A stretch of 12,607 bases of DNA from Euperipatoides rowelli (taxonomy: Eukaryota > Onychophora > Udeonychophora > Euonychophora > Peripatopsidae): NCBI GenBank assembly GCA_003024985.2, contig PXIH01S0008948.1; one strand, written 5' to 3'. Position numbers and translations under genes: made by a program. The notes below the pieces were generated by a model. It did no database searches and was not told where the DNA came from. It was given only the letters and a program-made list of their open reading frames with translations. How positions within the stretch are numbered: the first letter of the stretch is position 1; each line of letters opens with the position of its first letter. Positions 1 to 8,660 of this stretch are shown here, piece after piece.

Positions 1-190
1 AATTAAGAACTTAAAAGGCTCATAATCTTGCGGTTGCGACAAAATTCCTAATATACTAATAAAAAACTGTTCAAATGAGTAGTTCAGCAAGAATGTCAGA
101 TATTTGCAAAAGAATTTTGAACAGTTTTTTATTAGTATATTAGGAATTTTGTTGCAACCGCAAGATGATGAACCTTTTAAGTTCTTAATT
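1..190. repeat. 75-bp fold-back inverted repeat
   Basis: Bases 1-75 are the reverse complement of 116-190 with only three mismatches (positions 19, 24 and 38 against their partners), leaving a 40-base spacer (76-115). The 116-190 arm is LINE RT coding sequence in its normal place on the minus strand. The 1-75 arm is therefore the displaced inverted copy. The repeat may extend left beyond the window. The junction word TTTGAACAG fits both the expected LINE continuation and the start of the inverted arm, as microhomology at a template switch would. Confidence 0.95.
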
Positions 191-1015
191 ATACCTGATA
201 TTTCCTTTGGATCAGTCATTATCTTTTTTTCTGTCTGGGAAACCCTTAGAGGGATAGCAGACTGAAAATCTAGAGAGGTTTCTGCTCTAAATTTAAGCTC
301 GTATTTGTTTGCAAAATAATTTGCTATCTGAAGAGAGTCTGTCAGCGTAACTCCCAATTCTGTTTTAATTTTATTAATCTCATCTACCGGAGAAGATGAT
401 TTCAAATAACTATGTAAAATTGAGATATTGCAAGAAGACCTGCTCAGAATATCCAGTTCATAACTGATTCTTTTGTTTTTTAAGAGGAGAGTGACATTAT
501 TTCTTTCTTTTTTATAAGCAGCGTAATTTACTGATGATTTATCTGAAGTGTATTTAGTGAAAGAATTTTTCTTTTTATGTCTAGCCCTAATTCCTCATCC
601 ATCCAGATGGGTTTTTTATTATTTAAATTAGAATTGTTGTTGGGAGATTTTCTCCATGGAATGAGAGGATAAACCATTTTATGGTATAAGTCATCAAAAG
701 ATTTTTTGGTTTCCATAAAGTCTGTAGAGATTTCTACCTCTTCCATCATTATTTTCTCTATCTTTTCAAAGTCACATCCAAAAAAGTTTAACAACGATTG
801 ACTACCCTTGGAATACAATTGAGAGTCCGGAATATATACAGTAGAGAGTAGGAGATCAAGGTATGATCACTGCTACTCAAGGGTGAAGTCTGTTCAATAT
901 TATATATGGAAAAAGGATGTTTGTTAATTATTATGTCTAATATGGAACTATTTAATCCTTGAAATCTAGTGTGTGTAGTAATATTTTGTCTTAGTTGATT
1001 TTTCAATCGTTTAGA
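1..1015 (-). pseudogene. LINE (CR1/jockey-type) fragment: endonuclease C-end to RT N-end
   Basis: Remnant of the ORF2 polyprotein of a non-LTR retrotransposon, read from about 1015 down to 67. The first part (about 1010-835) matches the end of the endonuclease-exonuclease-phosphatase fold: a TRFQ-like segment, then SILDIII, then the catalytic-type SSSDH near 861-877. A frameshift near 820-835 leads into the endonuclease-RT linker (818-528), with PIWMDEELG near 585-610. A second shift near 535 leads into an uninterrupted stretch of about 150 codons (about 540-67). This stretch has the RT N-terminal features: a YKKERNNV block, a LTDSLQIANYFANKY segment, and GSSSCGCNKIPNIL where families usually have S-x-G-x-D-x-IP. 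The frame runs to NYSFEQ and is then replaced by an inverted copy of itself. It is truncated at the 5' end, has two frameshifts, and is not functional. Assignment to the CR1/jockey group is by motif style only. Confidence 0.8.
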
Positions 1016-1049
1016 ACCTTAACCTATGGGGTGAATATAAATACCGGTA

Positions 1050-2665
1050 ATAGGCTAATTACAATAATGTTCATTTTAATGTTGACCAGCCTCGAGTTCT
1101 TTTCAACAAAAGTAACGAAGCATAGACGGTGTACCATAAAATGAAAAAAAAGCCCATTTTCTTCTTCCTTCCTCCTTTTATTATAGACTTTGATTAAGCA
1201 TCAGACTTAGCATCTCTCTTTGTTCTGATATATTATTGGAAGTGTTTGTTAGTCCTTCTAGTTTCAAGTTAAATAATACATTTGTCTGTAAGTCATGGTT
1301 ACATTGCTTAAAGTAGATGTTTGCAAATCTGATCATCATAAAAGTTATTCTTTCATTTAATGTCACCAAATTTAGAAAGTCGATTTCATCCTGGTAATTT
1401 GGGTATGATTTACCTAATATAGCCTACAGTAATTCTGGTGGCTCCTTTTTTTACAATTTCAAGTTTGCAATTTTGTTCATTTGTTATTGCACTAGACCAG
1501 CCATACTCAACCATTTTTTTTCTCCGGTCCAAATTTGTTTGCAAAATCAAGCGGGCCGTAACATGATATATCAACGGTCGGCAAACAGTTGGTGTCGCAT
1601 GAAAAAAAACTCGTCTAAAAAACGCCTACAAAAAAAATAGCCTGCCCTGCGCAAGCCGGAATTATGAACTTTGTACAGCGCACTCTAGTTAAGTTCAATA
1701 ATTAATGTTCTTTTAAAAATGAAACAACTAGAAATGGATCTGTCCATGAAACTAATTTAAACAGTTTAAAATGATTATTTTGCTATTTGAATTCTAAATA
1801 ATTTAAATTTACCTTATAGTGCACAAATCAACTATTTAAAAAAAATGATCACGGAGGGACATACACTGTAGTTTTATCGTCCTAGTATTACCCATGCGAG
1901 CGTTACCACCCAATTGTTGCCGAAAATTTTAAGATTTTAAAAATTTAAATTCATGACTGCGTTTCGGGCCGCATGTAAAAGCTGTGCGGGCCACATTTGG
2001 CCCGCGGACCAAACTGGCGAACAATATTCCAAGCATGATCTTTTGTATGTAAATGTCTACACTCTACATTTAACCTTTTAAGCATTGGAAATTATTATGT
2101 GGGCATTGTATTTGAGGTTTATATGCCGACTCCCAATATTTTACACCTTGACCATATCCGACGATGACCGATATATCAAATAAAAGAAAAATTGTGTATC
2201 ATGATGCACGACTTGGAGTTTCATTCTCCATTAAGAGAATCACTAAATCTTGTCACCTATATTTTGATATAGGCCATTTAAGCAATACTTGTCCGACAGA
2301 CCAGTTAAATTGTCGACATTACTTTTAGCACAAATCAGTCGTGATAATGAACACCAAACTACCTAGTAGCCTATGGAGCATTAGGGCACGCCATTAGAGC
2401 TATAGAATTGAATTTCCTGATGTTTATTAGGATTCTAATTGTGTGTGATTACTCGGGCATGAGCTAATCCATTTTATAATTTGCGACAATGTCTTTGTTC
2501 TAGATAATAAACTCTGAGAAAAATATGGTCGATGCTATCGTCGGTTATGATTGACACAACTTTTCTCCTGGCTTTTCGAGGGCCTTTAGTGTAAAATCTA
2601 TGTATGTGACCGTATATTTCATTGTTGAACAAACCGGTACGATTGCAAATTGGTATCTAGGCTAT
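1050..2665 (-). pseudogene. LINE (CR1/jockey-type) fragment: RT core to C-terminus, split by hAT insert
   Basis: A second LINE ORF2 remnant on the minus strand, in several frames. Reading downward: YQFAIVPVCST followed by DFTLKALEKPG (about 2655-2560), like the Q-[FY]-G-[FL]-x-P-x-x-S segment of RT. Next comes a damaged motif A region (TDDSIDHI, about 2525-2556), then SSNGVP-stop-CSIG (about 2383-2402) in the place of GVPQGS. A motif C remnant NVDNLTGL (about 2300-2320) has DN where the active site has DD. The thumb-like NLKYNAHIIISNA (about 2081-2120) and LEYC (about 2022-2036) follow. After the hAT insert come WSSAITNEQ (about 1469-1495), a LGKSYPNYQ block, and RFANIYFKQC (about 1298-1337). 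The last open stretch ends at 1181. 1050-1180 is taken as 3' UTR by inference. Both outer ends are approximate. Stops and shifts are numerous. Confidence 0.7.
1499..2027. mobile_element. hAT-like non-autonomous element inserted in a LINE
   Basis: The ends carry the GC-rich subterminal words typical of hAT-derived elements: CCGGTCCAAATTTG and GCGGGCCG on the left (about 1527-1560), and GGGCCGCATG, GCGGGCCACATTTGGCCCGCGGACC on the right (about 1966-2012). These form imperfect inverted partners. The interior is AT-rich and non-coding. LINE RT reading resumes on both sides: LEYC on the right and WSSAITNEQ on the left. The words next to the two junctions (GAATATTGT and GAGTATGGC on the minus strand) agree at 6 of 9 positions and may be a decayed target-site duplication. 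Exact ends are uncertain by about 10-15 bases. Confidence 0.55.
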
Positions 2666-3590
2666 TTGATTAATATGCTAGGCAGTTTTTGTTTTTATTG
2701 CTTAATTTAATGCTGCAAGCATAAAAATATAGTCGAGCAGAGGAAGATGTTTATTGTTCTTTGCATAATTGCTGCCTAAAATATATAGGCCTAATAAAAA
2801 AAGTAGGCATGTTTGTATATTGGTAAGGTTTGCTACTCATCCTCAGTCATTTATACTAGCACAATGATGTTTGGTTTACTTTAAAGGCTTGCTAAAGCAG
2901 ATCCGACATTATTTTGGACTCCCTACGACATACTTGCCCTGGGGATGAATTTTGAAAATGTAAAGATAGAAGGAGCGCCAAAGTTGCCTGGCCAATTATA
3001 TAGCTACTCTTCACTCTTTATTTGTAGCTACTGAGTGATTTTTTTTTTCCCACTGGTGCATAAATAATTCCCATTACCCTTCTAATTTTCTTTATTGTAT
3101 TCTGTAATTGTAGTTTGAAATTAAATCTGTTTAATTCAATTTCTATGTAACCACTTGCTAATCTAAAAATAAAATAAATAGATTTCATCTTTCATGAACG
3201 ATATTCTAAAAATTTTCTTTGAACAAGTCGAGGGCAATCTACAGTACCTACGGTATCTTTCTTGATTTTTTACCTATGTTGGTCCATAGAATTGCGCGTT
3301 TTTTTATACATTTGAAATAAGTGAATAACTTTAATGTGATCGAAATATTATAATCCAAATTATCAAAAGTGTTTTTTTTTTTAAGAAGAAGGGGGGGGGG
3401 GGAGGGGAGAGTGGAAGAAATGGCCAGAAAGACTGTCTATTATGTGTTATGGTTGTAACTGAAAAGAAAGGCAAATGAACAAACTTGATTATATCCTCAA
3501 AGCACTTAGTCCAAATAAAAAAATTTATTTTCCTCCCACACACAACTCGCATATGCTTCCTATCAAATTTGGCTTCAATTGAGTTCAGTC
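2666..3590. other. Gene-free AT-rich stretch with poly-T/poly-G tract
   Basis: I see no convincing coding segment, splice pair or transposon terminus here. The one local oddity is at 3372-3407: 11 T, then AAGAAGAA, then 12 consecutive G (3391-3402), A, and 4 more G. This is a candidate G-quadruplex and a likely assembly weak point. Short open stretches on the minus strand across this tract encode low-complexity proline/phenylalanine runs and look spurious. Confidence 0.5.
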
Positions 3591-3659
3591 ATTTATATGT
3601 AAAAATTGCAATCCTATTTTAATCCTGTTTCTAGTAACATGCCTCAAAATCTAATATAA

Positions 3660-3905
3660 AAATCTTACAGTACATGTATAAATTACTGTAATGCTGTACA
3701 GTACATGTATAGTGTATAATTGTTATGCAATATTTACAGTAAGTATAGATAATAAATCTAGTATAAAATGTAGGCTATATACAGTATACACAGTAGGCTA
3801 CTACATTATGAGCGTAAAGTATTGAATCAAACAGTATACATGGTGTACAGTAGGCCCTTTACTGTATTTAAATGTACAGTATACATACTATAGGCTACAG
3901 CATAT
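3660..3905. repeat. ACAGTA/TACTGT- and GTAGGCTA-rich tract
   Basis: About a dozen copies of ACAGTA or TACTGT, several inside self-complementary words such as GTACAGTAC and TATACAGTATA, alternate with TAGGCTA or TAGGCC. A 14-bp direct repeat, ACAGTACATGTATA, occurs twice (about 3667 and 3698). Similar tracts recur at about 11830-11955 and 12100-12250. No tandem unit of fixed length is clear, so this is a word-enriched degenerate repeat, not a clean satellite. Confidence 0.5.
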
Positions 3906-5188
3906 TTACTGCTTTTTAAATGTTATATTTGAACAGTGATATATTTCTAGATAACGAGCAATAAAAGTAATATTTACTCAAACTGTACATTCCATTTTAT
4001 CAAATAAAGCATCTTCAATCCTAAAATATATGAAAATTATAATTGATGACATACCGTATTGTAAATCATTTATATTAATTCACTCAACCAGAAGCTGATG
4101 ACTTGAAAGCCCTCACATTACTGTTTAGAAATTAGATTAAATTATCTACCCAGATTTGTTCCTTTTTTTTTTTTGTTGCACTGATTGCATTATACTCACC
4201 ACCATTCAATGAGTTTTATAAATCTACCATTAACTATATTGTGAAGATCATATTCTATCAACCCCTTAACTCATATTTTTATCATGGGTGAGTTCAATGA
4301 CTTACCTTGGGATCTATTTCGTCTTCAGTGCATTCAAGCAGATTGTTCTTTTTCCTACTCGTGGGCCTACTACACAGGATAAGTGTTTTTATAATGCCTC
4401 CTTGCCTTATACTACTACTGTAAAGGCCCCCCTCTGTCCAATTCTGATCACAACATTATGATTCATAATAATCAATGCTCATACTTAGATAATCACAAAA
4501 TCAATTTTCTTTGTAGACCAAGGAAAAGATCATGTTTTGTTTCTTTTGGTGCTACTATTTCATCCTATGATTGGTCCTCCTTTTATAAAATTATCAATAT
4601 TGAGGAGGCATCAATGTATTTTTCTTCAGTGATTAAAAATTTATTTGAAATTTGTTTTCCTCGTATACAAAAGACAAAAAATAACAATGATCATAGGTGG
4701 TTTGGACCCAATATTTCTGGTTTGATCAAGTTAAAAAATATTGCTTATAGACAGGAAAATGTGGTCTTAGCAAAAAAGATATCTTGTGATATTAAGCAGT
4801 CATTTAAGTTGGCGAAAGAGAGTTTCACATGTAAATGAATAGTATTAACTTTGGGTCTTCTAATTTTTTTCAATTAATTAGGCACAGTTCAGGCGTTAGT
4901 ACTAAACCGAATAACATTTGTTTCTACGGAAAATCAGACCAATCTTCTGAAATGACTTTTTCTCTAGACTATATACTTCACATGATAGTCTTGAACTCTG
5001 TGAACTTCCAGCTTTTATTGCCTGATTTCCCAATACCTCATGTTGATTTGTTATAGACTTAGGAAGTTACAACCAACTCAAGAAAGTATCTAGCTCTTCG
5101 TCTGCAGGCCCAGATTGTACCTGGTTTCCTATTTAAAAACTTTGCCATTGAACTGAGTGAACCGGTTGCTTATTTAATAAACTTGTCA

Positions 5189-5303
5189 CTAGACTCAATT
5201 CTGAGTCTAGTTTCCATATTGTAGGGCAGATATCTGACTCAGATATCTGTCCATATTGTAGGGCAAATATCTGAATCAGATATCTGCCCTACAATATGGA
5301 AAC
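5189..5303. repeat. Nested fold-back array of five or six alternating segments
   Basis: A short RT segment is present in alternating orientation: CTAGACTCA forward (5189-5197), CTGAGTCTAG inverted (5201-5210), a 28-bp inverted piece (5210-5237), CTCAGATATCTG forward (5238-5249), a 25-bp inverted piece with one mismatch (5250-5274), and the 28-bp forward piece (5276-5303). The 5210-5237 and 5276-5303 arms are perfect reverse complements. The 10-bp palindrome CAGATATCTG occurs at 5227-5236, 5240-5249 and 5277-5286. Deleting 5198-5278 (81 bp) would leave a continuous RT reading of the expected type (SLDSDICPTIWK). The array is therefore inserted material made from its own flank. Confidence 0.9.
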
Positions 5304-6301
5304 ATTCATTTCTGGTTCCAATTCCTAAGGACAACCATCCCAGTGGTCATCAGATGACACGACCTATTGCTATCTCCTCATTGATTGGAAAGGTTTGTGA
5401 GAGACACATATAATAAATTGCTTCCATTTGTTATTCAATGTATTGACTGTAGTCAGTATGGATCTTTTACCTAATAGATCTGCAAATCAATATATAGTCT
5501 CTTACCTTGACTTTGTTCTAAAATCCCTTGATATTCCTAAAAATAAAACCATTAGGCTACAATTGTGACTGACTTTTAGAAGCCTTTGATAACGTTGACC
5601 ATTTGAAGTTTTTTCAAGCTATATTGAAATTGCCGGCAGCCCCTAGCATTATTGGCTGGCTGGCTTCTTTCCTCTCAAATTGTTGTACATCTGTAAGAAT
5701 GTCAGAGTGTAGTGAACTTTTGACTTTTTATAGCACTAATGGAGCACCTAAAGGTTCTGTCTTGGGTGTCCTGGTTTTTATAATAACTACATAATTTGCT
5801 AAAAACAATAATAATAAATATAAGTATGTTGATAATCTCACCATTGTATGTGTTATGCAAGACCTCAACTCTTGTCCCTTACCCCAAAAAAATTGCAGAA
5901 GAGATTTATGGTGATTCTCTACTTTGTTGCATGTTGGTTAATCCCAAAAATAGTTTCTTATGGTACATAACTTTTCTCGAAAACCTGCTAATATTACTAT
6001 ATCAATCCAAAATTCACTTATTAAGTCTGTTAAAGTCTAAAATCCTGGGAGCCTTAATTCAGAATGATTTTAAATGGAGCTCACATTCATTATATTATTT
6101 CCAAGAATAATAAAAGACTTTTCATGCTTTATAGGCTCAAGAGGATGAGATCTAACATTCAAACTCTAAAAATAGTTTGTTACATTCATTAGACCTGTGT
6201 TGAGTATTGTTGTGAAGCCTGGTCTAGCTCCATTACTAAAGCTCAATCTAACTCTTTGGAACTTGTACAAAAAAAAAAATCCTTTAGAGTGATACTGGGA
6301 G

Positions 6302-6396
6302 ATCTATATATTAATACCCTTATAAAGATATTCCCAATCAGCTCTACCAACCATGTTAAATTATATAAATAAAAATATCTATCTATATATTAATAC
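6302..6396. repeat. 16-bp direct repeat shared by LINE and Helitron tip
   Basis: ATCTATATATTAATAC occurs exactly at 6302-6317, inside the LINE C-terminal coding remnant (GDLYINTL reading), and at 6381-6396, spanning the A of the insertion site and the Helitron 5' end. The two copies are 79 bp apart. AT-rich chance similarity is possible. Confidence 0.8.
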
Positions 6397-6623
6397 GTGA
6401 CGGGAAAACTTTGGATCCCTTTTTAAGCATATCGGGCGCACGGAGGAGTGCGAGATTTGGCAGAGTTAAAGTTTATATGGATAGGGAGTGCAATGGGCTA
6501 AAATTTAGATATAAAATTAAAACATTCATTGTTTAGCGTTGTGTCGGCTTTTTACAAAGGAGTGGCAGCTTATTACAAAGAAATTTCTTATTGGTCGAAT
6601 TTCGACCAACACTGGAGGCCTAG
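6382..6623 (+). mobile_element. Non-autonomous Helitron, 242 bp
   Basis: The structure matches the Helitron rules at both ends. The 5' end is TCTATATATTAATACGTGA, preceded by A at 6381. Near the 3' end a hairpin (TTGGTCGAA at 6591-6599, TTCGACCAA at 6601-6609) is followed after 10 bases by CTAG (6620-6623), with T at 6624. The insertion is thus between A and T, with no target duplication. The inside has no open reading frame, so it would rely on a RepHel protein encoded elsewhere. It sits between the ORF2 end and the 3' UTR of the plus-strand LINE and is therefore younger than it. The 5' end could also be at 6378 (TCTATCTATATA, again preceded by A). Confidence 0.75.
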
Positions 6624-6790
6624 TATTTTTTATTCTATTACTTTTTATTTGTCATTTAATGTAAATAGAACCTACATCCTTAGGGGCTAAGGTTTTATAT
6701 TATGTAGTTTTAATGCTTGTCTATTTCTGAATAGCTTACTTTGTAGTCTAGTACTTTCTAGTACGCAATAAATAAATGTAATAATAATTA

Positions 6791-7002
6791 ATTTAATCAT
6801 TTGTCCAGCTACTGTAGTTTATAAAACGATTGCTAAACTGCAAGAGAAAGATGACTATAACCACTCAAAAATTCCATGTTGAAACTTTTTTAGTTAACAA
6901 ATATTCAGGTATAGATATGGTGTGATATATTAACATCAAGAGTATGGTCATTACTTATGAGATGAGTACAAAATACTAGTATTCTCAGTTCATAATTTAT
7001 TG
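6791..7002. other. Short AT-rich spacer between LINE tail and Gypsy remnant
   Basis: No clear feature is visible. One in-frame run, IAKLQEKDDY (about 6827-6856), resembles the spacer ahead of the integrase zinc finger in Gypsy pol. It is too short to support a call. Confidence 0.3.
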
Positions 7003-7950
7003 CATCGGGAAGGGGAAGGGGCTACAGGAACTTTAAAGTTTGAACATTTGGTATGGTCTTTGATTAAATAAAATTGCAGTAAATGGGCTAGAAATTGCAC
7101 AGCATCCAGAAAACTAGACACAAACACACTGTCACTCATTTTGGAAAATTTTAAATGCCAAGTGAAAGATTTACATCCACTTGGGTATAATCAAACCTTA
7201 ACCTGCATCAACATATTTTCACCGCCTAAAATTCTGCCAATGAGTGACATGACAGCAGAAATCGTAGCAATGACCTTCTATGAAGGTTGGTTACACCTTT
7301 TTAAAAGGCTAGAAAAGATAACAGCACAGACCAGTTCCAAATTAATTATTTAGAGCATTATCCAAATTGTTTAAAATAAACCACAAGCAGTACATACTAA
7401 CACCTTATCACCTTGCATCCAGCAGCCTAATAGAAAGATCTCACTGAAATCTAAAACCCTCTCTATGTCCACTCATGCCATTATAACTAAGGACATGCTT
7501 AAAATAGACCTAAAAGTCAAACATATATGGAACTAATCTTTGTCACCCAGCCAACTTCTTATGCACAATGCAGACAGAAGAATGTAAATTTCTTTGTAGA
7601 AGAACCACGAGAGAAGATGCAATTTCTACAGTCAAAACCAACTATAACTTATGATATAGAAAAACTATTCTCAGCAAAGTATAAAGGAGTGCACTTATGT
7701 ATTTCTGATAGTTGATCAGATAAGACATCCACTGAAAACCCCCATACAAAAGATCTTGTGTGAAGTCAAAAGAAATGGTAAGGTATTTACGAAATCACTA
7801 AAAAGAAAACTTATAAATATATTTGTTGAACGGGTAAAACAAACTTTTTACGTAACGGAAAATAATGAACAGAGTACACCAACACAAGCAAAAAGCAAAC
7901 TAAATTCAAAACAGCCCAAAGCTATTTTAAAAAACCTAAGGTTAACTTAA
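7003..7950 (+). pseudogene. Ty3/Gypsy-type retrotransposon integrase remnant
   Basis: Decayed integrase end of a Gypsy-like pol. From 7003 to 7353 one frame is open except for a stop at 7069-7071. It shows the zinc-finger segment (H at 7003, HLVW near 7045, then WARNCTASRK near 7084-7113 in place of C-x-x-C). The catalytic core start follows: VKDLHPLGY in the position of HVDLVGP, LTCINIFSPP in that of LTCIDRFTRW, and PMSDMTAEIV. The second catalytic Asp is lost (ITAQTSS where ITTDQGS is usual). Further on, in shifting frames, LHPAA, IERSH, YGTNLCHPANF (about 7526-7558) and FVEEPREKMQ (about 7593-7622) follow the family order. The region ends with CEVKRNGKVFTKSL and VERVKQTFYV (7756-7854), matching the C-terminal VDRLKPA segment. 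I see no LTRs, primer-binding site, gag or RT. It is a fragment without activity. Confidence 0.8.
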
Positions 7951-8570
7951 ATTCATAATTAGTCCATGTAATAAAGCTAAGAAAATATGTTTTTTGTTAT
8001 AAATCATCCAAAGACAGGATTCAAACTCTACAGATTTAAATACATAAACTTTAATTCAATTAAACTTCTCCTTACGCACACTTTGTGTGCACCTGTGTCA
8101 CAAATGTGCAGAAGTATATAGGCATTAATATACAAACAGTTATGAAATTATACACAATTATGAAGAATTCTAAAAAGATGATTCAATGAACTGGGATATT
8201 TATTTACCTTGGAACCTTTGTCGGTTAATAAGTAAACGCAGTACAAATAATAAGTTGACTACCGAAATAATTCCGTTAAGTTGGTCGCCTTGGGGCTTAA
8301 AATAAAATTATTTAAATCCACATCTGTGAATGATATTTACAAGACACAGACTTTTAGTAAAAAGTAAAGGCCTCATTATTATTATTTTATTTACCAAAAT
8401 GTAAAACAAATGATTACATATTCAATTATTGTAAATCCTTAGCCCAACATTGGTTATAGGATTCAGGCAAGAAAATCTTTTTTTTTATGAGGTGAGAATT
8501 CCCTTCCTTAACAAGACTCAAGAAGGGGATTTTGGGCAAGAGGCAAGGAATATAAATCTAATCCAATTTG
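7951..8570. other. Gene-free AT-rich stretch
   Basis: No coding or transposon feature is supported. A small hairpin, GCACACTTTGTGTGC (about 8076-8090), lies in a wider imperfect inverted repeat (CTTCT...TTTGTG against CACAAA...AGAAG, about 8066-8115). A GGATTCAAACT word near 8017 only loosely recalls a reversed tRNA B box. Confidence 0.4.
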
Positions 8571-8591
8571 GAATGTCTAAAGCAGGGGTGG

Positions 8592-8660
8592 ACAATAGGG
8601 CACCCATGGGCAGACCATTTTTGATGCACCCTCATATCAATTTGATAATAGTGACAATAT
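8592..8660 (+). mobile_element. Single hAT-like terminus (solo end)
   Basis: The word CAGGGGTGGACAA, followed by GGGCACCCATGGGC and CCATTTTTGATG, has the style of hAT transposon ends (CAGGGGTGGGCAA-type). I cannot find the inverted partner TTGTCCACCCCTG in the window, so the other end is lost, diverged or absent. The spurious open stretch across this site (8450-8671) is not a gene. Confidence 0.35.

Larger units (their letters stand above)
4175..6790 (+). pseudogene. LINE (CR1/jockey-type) ORF2 remnant with 3' tail
   Basis: The longest retrotransposon remnant in the window. Endonuclease: ALYSPPFNEFY (about 4185-4217), MGEFNDLPWDL (about 4284-4316, usual form GDFN), a PTRGPTTQD segment, then a one-base shift before NSDHN (4440-4454). 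The linker (4458-4838) is a clean open stretch with DW and W-FGP motifs. RT: SSSAGPD (about 5094), the fold-back array at 5189-5303, then LVPIPKD and RPIAIS (5360-5377). Motif A is VTDF-stop-KPFDNVDH, with the stop at 5577-5579. Motif B is GAPKGSVLG (5741-5767). Motif C is KYVDN (5822-5836), where YADD is usual. The thumb and connection include EYCCEAWSSSITKAQ (about 6194-6247). Downstream of an inserted Helitron, 6624-6790 looks like 3' UTR ending in an AATAAATAAATG-type microsatellite tail. It is 5' truncated, with several stops, shifts and a lost catalytic residue. The 3' end is inferred. Confidence 0.8.

Noticed and set aside
3331-3552. 73-codon open stretch on the minus strand
   Set aside because: It reads through the poly-G/poly-T tract into proline and lysine runs. 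There is no domain, splice context or family match.
3660-3905. CRISPR-like or satellite array
   Set aside because: There are repeated words, but no constant repeat length, no constant spacer length and no tandem unit.
4835-5056. Separate small gene after the LINE linker
   Set aside because: Position and content fit the stretch between endonuclease and RT of the same LINE, so it is part of that pseudogene.
6624-6790. Helitron extending to the CTAGTAC pair near 6748-6767
   Set aside because: That pair is a direct repeat, not a hairpin. The hairpin plus CTAG at 6591-6623 satisfies the Helitron rules with correct A/T flanks.
8010-8035. tRNA or SINE B box (GGATTCAAACT, reversed)
   Set aside because: There is no matching A box at the right distance and no tRNA fold, only a loose 11-base resemblance.
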